This document shows, one piece after another, positions 6,011 to 13,691 of a DNA stretch of 14,925 nt. The stretch is from Clostridia bacterium (GTDB lineage: Bacteria; UBA6262; WVXT01; JAUXBS01): contig JAUXDE010000035.1 of the NCBI GenBank assembly GCA_030618495.1, positions 1-14,925 of the forward strand, read 5' to 3'. The notes under the pieces were generated by a model, which was not told where the DNA came from, did no database searches, and was given only the letters and a program-made list of their open reading frames with translations. A program made the position numbers and the translations under genes. Each line of letters begins with the position of its first letter. Position 1 is the stretch's first letter.

Positions 6011-6952
6011 ATGAAATTGATTTTTCTCGGTACCGGAGCCGCGGTCCCGTCACTCAAAAGAAACGTTTCTTCAATTGCCCTGTGTTTTGAGGATTCAGGC
6101 AGGTTCTGGCTCTTTGACTGCGGCGAGGGGACACAGCATCAGTTGAAGAGGGCGTCGCTGAAACTGTCAAAACTTGAGAAAGTATTCATTTCGCACTTCC
6201 ACGGCGACCATGTTTTTGGTTTGCCGGGGATGCTTTCATCCAGGGGGCTGGAAGCTATAACCGAGAGGGTGGACATTTACGGCCCCAGGGGTATAAAGTC
6301 CTTTATAAAGGAGAACCGGAAGATAGTGAACTTCCATCTTACTTACGAGCTGGGAATCCAGGATGTTCCCGCTAAGCCCATGAGTTCCGTATATGAGGAT
6401 GATAAGTTCATTGTGCGTTCAAACTCTTTGAAACACAGTTTAATTACTTATGGTTTTTCTGTCACGAGGAAACCCAGGTACAGTTTTATGGTGGATAAGG
6501 CAAGGAAGTGCGGCATACCCGAAGGGCCGATGTTCAGGGATCTTAAGGACAGGAAAACTATAAAACTGGATAACGGCAGGACGTTTGACGGTAATGATTT
6601 TGTGGAGAAGATAGATGACGGCAGGAAGATAGTTTACTGCGGGGATACCGCCTACTGCAAGGGTTCCGTTGAGCTTGCGGAGGGAGCGGATGTCCTGATA
6701 CACGAGGCGACCTTTGCAAAGAAGGAACAGGAACTTGCAGACAGGAGTTCACATTCCTCCATTGAGGATGCATGCAGGGTGGCGAAAGAAGCGGGGGTGG
6801 CCCAGTTGATAATCACTCATATCAGTCCCCGTTACGACACGAACATCGATGACGGGACGGTTTACGGAATAAACGACTTTTACAATGAAGCGAAATCATT
6901 CTTCCCGAAAACACTTCTGGCAAAGGATTTCATGGAATTTGACATAGCCTGA
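6011..6952 (+). CDS. rnz: Ribonuclease Z
   Basis: Metallo-beta-lactamase-fold endonuclease that cleaves the 3' trailer of tRNA precursors. The 313 residues fit the short (bacterial/archaeal) form. Zinc ligands are visible: SHFHGDH (61-67, with H62, H64, D66, H67), H142 in LKHSL, D212 in CGDTAY, and H270 in THISPRY. HEATF at 231-235 is also a family hallmark. The start LIFLGTGAAVPS is typical. It begins 2 bp after the flavodoxin stop, with AAGGAG about 14 bases upstream, a rather long spacing. It is the last gene of the compact operon. A housekeeping RNA enzyme at the end of a metal-stress operon may simply be co-transcribed, though as a zinc enzyme it could be affected by metal status. Confidence 0.95.
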   Translation: MKLIFLGTGAAVPSLKRNVSSIALCFEDSGRFWLFDCGEGTQHQLKRASLKLSKLEKVFISHFHGDHVFGLPGMLSSRGLEAITERVDIYGPRGIKSFIKENRKIVNFHLTYELGIQDVPAKPMSSVYEDDKFIVRSNSLKHSLITYGFSVTRKPRYSFMVDKARKCGIPEGPMFRDLKDRKTIKLDNGRTFDGNDFVEKIDDGRKIVYCGDTAYCKGSVELAEGADVLIHEATFAKKEQELADRSSHSSIEDACRVAKEAGVAQLIITHISPRYDTNIDDGTVYGINDFYNEAKSFFPKTLLAKDFMEFDIA

Positions 6953-6978
6953 ATCATAGAGTACTACCAATAACCTTA

Positions 6979-8685
6979 ATGAAAAGATTAAGTGTATTCA
7001 CTATTCTAAGTATCACCCTGTTTCTGTTGTTAACGGACCTTTACGCGGGAGGTTTTTTTGTTTCCGATATCGCAACGGAACTTTATCAGCCGGATCAGAG
7101 GGCCGTAATATCGTGGGACGGGAAGAAACAGACCATGTTCCTTTCGGCGGGGTTAAAGTCGAATGAAATTGCCAATTTTGCGTGGGTTATACCCGTGCTT
7201 TCTTCCGCAGAGCCCGTAGTTTCCCCGACAGACATGCGGATTCACGATTACCTGGCGGGGTTTTTCAGGGGAAAGAGGAAGCCGCCGACGCGCGAACCCG
7301 GTTTGTTCGGAAAGAAGATAATAAAATCCGTTAAAATCGACAAATACGACGTGTCGGTCGTTGGCGCGGATAAATCAGAAGACCTGATAAACCGGCTGGC
7401 CCTTGACGGTTACAGGCTGCCTGAGAAAACTTCCCGTATTATTGACAGGTATATGAGTAACCCCGCGCCAGAGGGGTACCGGTTAAGTTTTGTTATAAAC
7501 AGGATAGGCCTGGGGGATATGTACAAAGATGAAATTGAAGAGGTAAAGGGCATATATGACAACGTTAAGAACGAGTACAACGCGCTGATGAAGGAAATAA
7601 GGGAAATATTTTCAAATGAATCTTTCATGGACGAAAGGTATAGGGGCAGAAAACTTGAGGATATAATAATAGATTACCTGAAGACCTGGAGCCCGCGCAA
7701 GGAGAGGGAGAAGCCGGGATTTTACTGGCTTGAGAACTACTATAACAAGATAATAAAAAAAGAATTCAAAAGGCATAAACTGCCGTCCAGGGTGATATTT
7801 ATACTTAACGATGAGACCCTGCGCGTGGAGGGAAACCCGAAATTCAGCATGTCTGTTTCAGAGAAGGGGCTTAAGCTGGACATCTCCTATGACTTTAACA
7901 TAATGAAGTACGCATGGCGCAAGGGAAGTTTTTCAATAGACGGGTATTCCCTCAGGGAAAACAAAATCCACATAAGGAAAAGTAATCTCGAAAAATACAT
8001 AAAGTCCGTTAATGATTATGGCAGGGTACGGAGCCTGAAGGAGAAGGATGTACGTGATCTTATGCTGTTCTTCTCGCTTGAAGGTTTTGATTACAGCGGG
8101 TTAATCAGGCAGCTTGATGAAAGGGTAAGCATTGTTGAAGAAAATGTAATGCCGGACGCGGAAAAAATGGCTGAGCATTACCTGCCGCTCCTGGTTAAAC
8201 TTTTTAACAGGATAGAGAAGTACAATGCAAAGCCTCAGATTTACGTTAAGAAATTCTATGACGAGGAGTATGCCGCGCCGTTCAGGGAAAAAATCGACTC
8301 CATAATAAATGCATCAAGTATAAGCCTTGAGGCAAGGGAAAGGTTCAGTGAGCTTGCCGAAATGGTTCTCCTGCTGAGGAAGGGTATCAATACTCCCCTG
8401 AAAATTAAGTTTGAGCCCGCCGGCCCCGTTTTTCCCGCCGGACTATCTTCGGCAAACTCCGGTAAATGCAGGGTTGAAGTGTTTCTGCTCAGTACAGGGC
8501 ATGCCCATGACAGGAAGTTCGTTCTGCAGAAGGACAAAAAAATACATGAAATAAACGAGGATATAAATGCAGTTTTTGCGGGAGATGCTGATACGTCCGG
8601 CATGAAGTGGATTTCATGGTTCGGCAAGGTTGGTTACCTGAGAGATTTAAAGAAGGACGTCATTTTTTCCGTGGAGGGAATGTAA
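6979..8685 (+). CDS. Secreted DUF2330-domain protein with large internal insertion
   Basis: The N-terminus is a Sec signal peptide (hydrophobic core about 5-19, likely cut after LYA at 23); there is no lipobox cysteine. DUF2330 hallmarks follow: AVISWDGKKQTMFLSAG (42-58), FAWVIPV (67-73), and YDVSVVGADKSEDLINRL (123-140) with GYRLPE (144-149). The end of the domain reappears near 473-500 (IKFEPAGPVFPAGLSS) and in the C-terminal GYLRDLKKDVIF. Between about 180 and 465 lies a long, charged, mostly helical stretch I do not recognise, making the protein (568 residues) much longer than usual family members. It lies 26 bp after rnz, has no clear ribosome-binding site, and may be in the same transcript. 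The function of DUF2330 is unknown; a cell-surface or periplasmic role is likely. Confidence 0.75.
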   Translation: MKRLSVFTILSITLFLLLTDLYAGGFFVSDIATELYQPDQRAVISWDGKKQTMFLSAGLKSNEIANFAWVIPVLSSAEPVVSPTDMRIHDYLAGFFRGKRKPPTREPGLFGKKIIKSVKIDKYDVSVVGADKSEDLINRLALDGYRLPEKTSRIIDRYMSNPAPEGYRLSFVINRIGLGDMYKDEIEEVKGIYDNVKNEYNALMKEIREIFSNESFMDERYRGRKLEDIIIDYLKTWSPRKEREKPGFYWLENYYNKIIKKEFKRHKLPSRVIFILNDETLRVEGNPKFSMSVSEKGLKLDISYDFNIMKYAWRKGSFSIDGYSLRENKIHIRKSNLEKYIKSVNDYGRVRSLKEKDVRDLMLFFSLEGFDYSGLIRQLDERVSIVEENVMPDAEKMAEHYLPLLVKLFNRIEKYNAKPQIYVKKFYDEEYAAPFREKIDSIINASSISLEARERFSELAEMVLLLRKGINTPLKIKFEPAGPVFPAGLSSANSGKCRVEVFLLSTGHAHDRKFVLQKDKKIHEINEDINAVFAGDADTSGMKWISWFGKVGYLRDLKKDVIFSVEGM

Positions 8686-8692
8686 ATATACA

Positions 8693-8720
8693 CCCGCAGA
8701 ATATCGATTCTTTAGTTTTT
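8693..8720 (+). terminator. Possible weak terminator after the DUF2330 gene
   Basis: AGAAT-ATCG-ATTCT (8698-8711) forms a short hairpin followed by TTTAGTTTTTC. A competing outer stem pairs CCCGCA (8693-8698) with TGCGGG (8728-8733). Both stems are weak or long-looped, so termination may be partial. Confidence 0.35.
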
Positions 8721-8779
8721 CTATAAGTGCGGGAAAATTACTATTGCTAACGCTTACATGAAAAAAACCGATATTTTAG

Positions 8780-8785
8780 TATAAT
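8780..8785 (+). promoter_or_regulatory. Consensus -10 upstream of the glycan operon
   Basis: A perfect TATAAT at 8780-8785 lies in the 187-bp gap before the flippase gene. I see no matching -35 at 16-19 bp (best nearby: TTACAT at 8754-8759 with a 20-bp spacer). If real, the promoter may need an activator. It would give a leader of about 50-80 bases. Confidence 0.4.
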
Positions 8786-8872
8786 GTTTTTGTACGATAA
8801 ATAATAAAGAAGGCGGAGAGGGAATAAAGGAGCGGAGAAATCAATAACGTTAGAAGGATTGTAAGGAACTCG

Positions 8873-10291
8873 GTGTTTCTCTTTGCGGGGGAGGCGCTGA
8901 GCAAGTTTTTTAATTTCATACTGGTATTTTACTTCATTGCCAGGCTGCTGGGCGACGTGGGCTTCGGCAAGTTCTCTACGGCATATGCTTTTGCCAGCCT
9001 GTTTCTTGTTTTTTCCGACCTCGGGCTTACCATGCTCAGCGTGCGCGAAATTGCCAGGAACAGGGACGAAGCCAACAAGTACGTGAGCAACATTGCGGTT
9101 ATAAAAATCCTGCTGGCAATTTTTACGTGGAGTTTTGTCGCCATGCTCGTCAGGGTGATGGGTTATCCCGGAGATACCATATACGCGGTGTACCTGCTTA
9201 CTCTTTCCCTTATATTAAATTCTTTTATTGAATCATTCAGCGCTGTTTTCAGGGCATATGAGCGGATGGGCTATGAGGCGCTGGTCAAGATATTCCAGAG
9301 GGTACTGTGCACGGTGCTCGGGATTGCGGCGTTGAATGCGGGAATGGGCTTAAAGGGCGTTGTAAACGTTTATTTTATTGCCTCTCTGGTTTCGGGGATA
9401 GGTTGTTACATCATTCTTAACAGGGTATTCGTAAAACTGCGGTTCAACCTTGATTTTAAGTTCTGGAAGAAGATTATACGGGAAGCCCTGCCGATAGGTA
9501 TCCCGATATTCTTTTCCGGGATATACTTCAGGGTTGACCAAATAATGCTGTCGGTTATGAAGGGAGACGCCGTAGTTGGCTGGTACAGCCTTTCGTACAA
9601 GGGCCTTGAGTTGTTCATGATGATTGCCGCGGGTTTCGTGGGCGCATTGTTCCCGGTATTCTCGTATACGTTCAAGAAGTCAAGGGAATCACTGCTGTTT
9701 ATGAGCGGGAAGGCAATAAAGTTCCTGATGGTATTTATCATTCCCGTTGCCGCAAGTGTGATGTTACTATCGGATAAGTTTCTTGTAAGCATAGTAGGGG
9801 AAAGTTTTGTGAACTCCGTGCCGGCGCTGAAGATACTTATCTGGGCTGACGTGATAATATTCGTGAACTACGTGCTTACGCAGTTGTTGATTGCCATTAA
9901 TAAACAGCGCGTCTACGCGGTTTCGGTAGTGTGCTGCGCCCTGTTCAACGTTAGCCTGAACTTCCTGCTTATACCTCGCCTGAGTTATATCGGGGCATGT
10001 ATAACCACGGTGGCAACCGAGGCTCTGCTTTTCATTCTGTGCTTCAGCGCGGTATCGCGGCACCTCGGTAAAATACCTTTACATAAAATAATATTCAAAC
10101 CACTGGCGGCCACGGGTATACTGTCTTTATTTTTGCTGTACGCCAGGAGTAAAAGCGTAATGACTATACTTGTTGTTATGGTACCCCTGTCCATAATCAT
10201 CTACCTGGTACTGCTGAGACTGTTTAAGACCTTTGATAAGGATGATGCGGGCATATTGAAATCCTTTCTTGAAAAAGGGGCGAAGGCATGA
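8873..10291 (+). CDS. Oligosaccharide flippase family protein (Wzx-like)
   Basis: Polytopic inner-membrane protein of the MOP superfamily (polysaccharide-synthesis/Wzx branch), expected to flip undecaprenyl-linked sugars to the periplasmic face. About 12-14 hydrophobic segments span 472 residues. Family-typical stretches are GDVGFGKFSTAYAFASL (28-44), FRVDQIMLS (about 217-225) and GWYSLSYKGLELF (about 236-248). GTG 8873 has AAGGA 5 bases upstream. However, the frame stays open back to a stop at 8825, and the residues just before the GTG (NNVRRIVRNS) look like a normal flippase N-terminus. They would start at a non-canonical ATC at 8840, itself preceded by AAAGGAG. The stop overlaps the next gene's ATG (ATGA). 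Confidence 0.9.
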   Translation: MFLFAGEALSKFFNFILVFYFIARLLGDVGFGKFSTAYAFASLFLVFSDLGLTMLSVREIARNRDEANKYVSNIAVIKILLAIFTWSFVAMLVRVMGYPGDTIYAVYLLTLSLILNSFIESFSAVFRAYERMGYEALVKIFQRVLCTVLGIAALNAGMGLKGVVNVYFIASLVSGIGCYIILNRVFVKLRFNLDFKFWKKIIREALPIGIPIFFSGIYFRVDQIMLSVMKGDAVVGWYSLSYKGLELFMMIAAGFVGALFPVFSYTFKKSRESLLFMSGKAIKFLMVFIIPVAASVMLLSDKFLVSIVGESFVNSVPALKILIWADVIIFVNYVLTQLLIAINKQRVYAVSVVCCALFNVSLNFLLIPRLSYIGACITTVATEALLFILCFSAVSRHLGKIPLHKIIFKPLAATGILSLFLLYARSKSVMTILVVMVPLSIIIYLVLLRLFKTFDKDDAGILKSFLEKGAKA

Positions 10292-11601
10292 AAGCAATAG
10301 GGGGATTTTCATTTATTATTCTGCTGGTTCTCGTGTTCATGATTCCCTTTAATATTGATGTAAGGGACTTTGGAATAGATATTCCCCTGGTAAACACCAC
10401 GTTAGAGGGAATAGCGATTGTGTTGTTGCTTGCATGGGGAGCGCGAAGGCTGGGCAAAAGGGATTTTGAAATATGGAAGGGTTGGTACACTGTGCCGGTT
10501 ATTGTACTGGTCGTTCTTTATTTTATATGCGCCGCCGCAGCGGATGAGAATGTGATATGGGCAATAAGGGTTGCCATGAAGTTCCTGATGGACGCGCTCC
10601 TGTTCTTTGCCATTATTGACATAGTCAGGAGCGGGCGGGATTTGAAAAGGATTTCAATGGCGCTCTTCGTTTCCGCAATGTTCGTCTGTTTGCTGGGGTT
10701 TTCAGAGCGTTTTGCCCCGGGTGTTTCCGGGGTATTTTCAATATTCTTCAAGGAGCACTTCCGGTTGGTGGGGTGTGAAACCCTCAGGATTAAGTCAACT
10801 TTTGCTTATCCGAATATACTGGCCATGTACCTTGAGATGTCGGTATTTATAATAATAGGCGCGGCTCTTAACAGGAAGAAGAAGGCGGGCATGAGTATCC
10901 CGGGATGGATAGGGCTGCTGGTTATGATAGAAGCGCTTATACTTACGTATTCAAGGGGCGGGTTATTGGGATTCTTTGCGGGCATCCTGGTTATGCTGTT
11001 TGTGAGTAAAAGGAACATCAGGCTGAAGCTCCACTTTAGAACACTTGCCGGGATTGCGGTGGTTTCACTGATGATGTTTGGCGCGACTACGGTCTTTGAC
11101 ACGGCGTACGCTAACCGGGTAAAAAGCCTTATTGATACTTCAGCGCCGTCAAACCGGGAAAGGTTATACCTGTGGAAGAGCGCCGCAAAAATTATTGTTT
11201 CCAATCCCCTGCTCGGACTGGGGCCTGACAATTTCAGGTTCGCTTATGCCAGGGATTATGCCGAAGGCGCGCCGTCATCCACCATGAGGATAATAAATGG
11301 AGTTCCCAGCCATAACAGCAACAGCACTCCCCTTGAGATGGGCTCAGGTCTGGGTATACCGGGAATGGCGGTCTTTATCCTGCTGGTTATTGCCGGGTTC
11401 AGGAAGGCGCTGGAAGCGCTGAAGGCTGCGGGTAAAGAGAATACCGGTGGTATGCTTGTGGGAATAACAGGCTGCTATACCGCCTTCATGACGCACGGGA
11501 CCTTCGATTACTTCCTCGGTGAGCATTCAATAAGCCTGTTGTTCTGGTTAATGCTGGCAATGGTGGTTGTTTTAGGAAGGCTGGCTAAAGGGGAAGGATA
11601 A
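10288..11601 (+). CDS. O-antigen ligase family protein
   Basis: A 437-residue polytopic membrane protein with the Wzy_C (WaaL/Wzy-like) domain, acting on the periplasmic side with lipid-linked glycans as donors. The hallmark TYSRGGLLG (220-228, with R223) lies at a helix end. The large periplasmic loop carries NPLLGLGPDNF (306-316) and SHNSNSTPLE (341-350, with H342), the expected arginine and histidine positions of the family. Ligase, polymerase and protein-O-oligosaccharyltransferase members share this domain, so the exact acceptor is open. ATG 10288 overlaps the flippase stop, and AAAGGGG lies 7 bases upstream. Together with the flippase it points to export and transfer of a surface glycan. 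Confidence 0.85.
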   Translation: MKAIGGFSFIILLVLVFMIPFNIDVRDFGIDIPLVNTTLEGIAIVLLLAWGARRLGKRDFEIWKGWYTVPVIVLVVLYFICAAAADENVIWAIRVAMKFLMDALLFFAIIDIVRSGRDLKRISMALFVSAMFVCLLGFSERFAPGVSGVFSIFFKEHFRLVGCETLRIKSTFAYPNILAMYLEMSVFIIIGAALNRKKKAGMSIPGWIGLLVMIEALILTYSRGGLLGFFAGILVMLFVSKRNIRLKLHFRTLAGIAVVSLMMFGATTVFDTAYANRVKSLIDTSAPSNRERLYLWKSAAKIIVSNPLLGLGPDNFRFAYARDYAEGAPSSTMRIINGVPSHNSNSTPLEMGSGLGIPGMAVFILLVIAGFRKALEALKAAGKENTGGMLVGITGCYTAFMTHGTFDYFLGEHSISLLFWLMLAMVVVLGRLAKGEG

Positions 11602-11627
11602 TGAGCGCGGGAAATGACCTGACATGA
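11601..11627 (+). CDS. Eight-codon mini-ORF bridging two glycan genes
   Basis: An ATG at 11601 overlaps the preceding TAA stop (TAATG), with AAAGGGG 7 bases upstream. It encodes MSAGNDLT and ends at a TGA that overlaps the next ATG (ATGA at 11624-11627). Ribosomes ending the ligase-like gene could restart here and then hand over to the DUF2723 gene, whose own ribosome-binding site is weak. A one-base indel separating an original longer DUF2723 N-terminus is an alternative. I know of no family match, and such short frames arise by chance. Confidence 0.3.
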   Translation: MSAGNDLT

Positions 11628-13690
11628 ATAAGACAGTAAGGAAGGAATTTTTATACGCGTTTGCCTGTTCCGCGGCAGCCTTTATCGTTTACCTGATGAC
11701 TCTCATGCCAGGTATCGGCGGCTGGGGCGACTCCGCAAGGTTCGGGTTCTTTGGCAGGACGCTGGGCGCTTCTTACCCTACCGGTTATCCCCTTTATATT
11801 ATAATCAATAATGTGTTCTCAAGGATACCTGTAGGCTCACTTGCCTTCAGGGCTAACCTTATGTCCGCGTTTTTTGCGGCAGCTACGCTGTTCGCGCTCT
11901 TCCTTATAATCAAGAAGATTGGCGGAGTTAACTTCACAGCCGCGGTGTCTTCCCTGCTCTTCGGTTTTTCAAGGGTATTCTGGTCACAGTCGGTTATAGC
12001 GGAAGTTTACACCCTGAACTGTTTCCTGGTTGCCATGGTAATACTTATGCTCACGGTATGGCGCCAGAGCGGGCGGATTAATTATCTCTGGCTCGCTTTG
12101 TTCCTGTTTTCCCTGGGGCTCGGCAATCACCTTACAACAGTATTATTGATACCCGCAGTACTGTTTATCGCGCTTGACACGGATCATAAAGCGCTGATAA
12201 ACGGAAAAACCCCGGGTATCTTTGCGGGGATGCTCGCATTCGGGATTCTATTATACGCTTACGTATTTATAAGGTCCATGAACACGGGAGCGTACCTTGA
12301 AATGCGCGTAAGCAGTTTAGGGGATTTTATAAGGATGTTTACAGGGGGACATTTCAAGAGCCAGATGTTTTCTTTTACCGCACGGCAGCTCATTTCCCAA
12401 AGATTGCCCGCTTTCATCGTTTTATTGTCCGGCCAGTTCACGATTACAGGTTATATCCTCGGGCTTGCCGGCATGTGCCTGCTCCTGAGGGACAGGCTGA
12501 AGTATGCAATATTCTTAGCATTGACAGCGTTGGCATACATTTTTTATGCATTAAACTACAACATCCCGGATATTGATTCATACTATATCCCCGCTTTTCT
12601 TGTGTTTGCCATTTTTGCCGGAGCTGGCATGAACGGCTTGAATGCCGTAAGTTTCATTCGTAAAAACAGGATGATAAGGCGCGTTGTAAAGGGAACGTTC
12701 ATTCTTCTGCCTGTTCTTGTCATGCTTTCAAACTACACGGCCATTGACCAGAGCAAAAACGTTAGCATGGATGGATTTACCAATGCAATACTTGATGAAG
12801 TTGAGGAGAACAGCGTAATAATTACATCGGAATACAACTATACCCAGTATTACCTGTATAAACTCATCGGGGAAAGAAAAAGGCGGGATGATGGTATGTC
12901 CCTCCTGTGGTGCTGGGACCCGGTTGACCGGCTTACCCCGTACCTGTCAGCTTCACTTTCCGGGGATGATACGGTTTTACTTGAGAGTATCCCGCTAAAA
13001 GGCGTAACCGGGGGGTATCCGCGCCTGCTCCCGCCCGGTACGCTCAGGAACATGAATATATATTTCCACAAGGAAGACAGGAAGGCGTTTAATAAAGCGG
13101 GCATACCTTCCCGGAAGGTTCTTTCGCTTACATGCAGGGGACTCAACCAGGAGCTTTATAAGGTGATATCAAAACCGTCGGATAATGTGATTGGTTCAAG
13201 GTATGTGGAAATCTATCCTGTAAACAGAAACAGGCGCGCCCTCAAGGATATAATATCGGGCGTAACCGGGTCTATCAGGATTAATTTCGGCTATTCGGAC
13301 AGGCGTTACCTGAGCCACGGGTGGTCGCGGGTGGAATACAATGAGCAGGGTACGCCTTTCTGCTGGGCTAACGGGAAGTCTTCTTCCATTATAGTACCGT
13401 TTAGTAAAACCGGCAGGTACGGCATGTGTTTCCGGGCAAGGCCTTACTCCCGAGGGAGCAGGCAGCAGACCCTTGAAATGTTTATTAACGGGAAAAAGTG
13501 CGCCGATGTCGTACTCTCTGACGGATGGAAGAATTACCCGCTGGTTATCTCGGAAGGGTATATAAAAAGGGATAACAACATTATTAAATTCATTTATAAG
13601 TATACCGATTCTCCGCTTGAGGTGTCCGGGATGCCGGACCGAAGGGAACTTGCCGCGGCGTTTGAATGGATAAAATTCAGTAAGAAATGA
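11624..13690 (+). CDS. DUF2723 (TMEM260-like) membrane glycosyltransferase
   Basis: A 688-residue GT-C-type protein. The N-terminal membrane domain (about 8-375, roughly ten helices) shows DUF2723 hallmarks: GWGDSARF (33-40), where D36 sits in the first periplasmic loop like the catalytic acid of PMT-type enzymes; YPTGYPLY (51-58); WSQSVIAEVYTLN (120-132); and LGNHLT (166-171). The remaining 310 or so residues are extracytoplasmic. From about 565 they look like a beta-sandwich, possibly carbohydrate-binding (GRYGMCFRARP, INGKKCADVVLSDGW). The eukaryotic relative TMEM260 O-mannosylates proteins, so protein or glycan O-glycosylation from a lipid-linked sugar is plausible but unproven. It follows the ligase-like gene by 22 bp and ends 1 bp from an oppositely oriented paralogue. 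Confidence 0.82.
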   Translation: MNKTVRKEFLYAFACSAAAFIVYLMTLMPGIGGWGDSARFGFFGRTLGASYPTGYPLYIIINNVFSRIPVGSLAFRANLMSAFFAAATLFALFLIIKKIGGVNFTAAVSSLLFGFSRVFWSQSVIAEVYTLNCFLVAMVILMLTVWRQSGRINYLWLALFLFSLGLGNHLTTVLLIPAVLFIALDTDHKALINGKTPGIFAGMLAFGILLYAYVFIRSMNTGAYLEMRVSSLGDFIRMFTGGHFKSQMFSFTARQLISQRLPAFIVLLSGQFTITGYILGLAGMCLLLRDRLKYAIFLALTALAYIFYALNYNIPDIDSYYIPAFLVFAIFAGAGMNGLNAVSFIRKNRMIRRVVKGTFILLPVLVMLSNYTAIDQSKNVSMDGFTNAILDEVEENSVIITSEYNYTQYYLYKLIGERKRRDDGMSLLWCWDPVDRLTPYLSASLSGDDTVLLESIPLKGVTGGYPRLLPPGTLRNMNIYFHKEDRKAFNKAGIPSRKVLSLTCRGLNQELYKVISKPSDNVIGSRYVEIYPVNRNRRALKDIISGVTGSIRINFGYSDRRYLSHGWSRVEYNEQGTPFCWANGKSSSIIVPFSKTGRYGMCFRARPYSRGSRQQTLEMFINGKKCADVVLSDGWKNYPLVISEGYIKRDNNIIKFIYKYTDSPLEVSGMPDRRELAAAFEWIKFSKK

Positions 13691-13691
13691 T

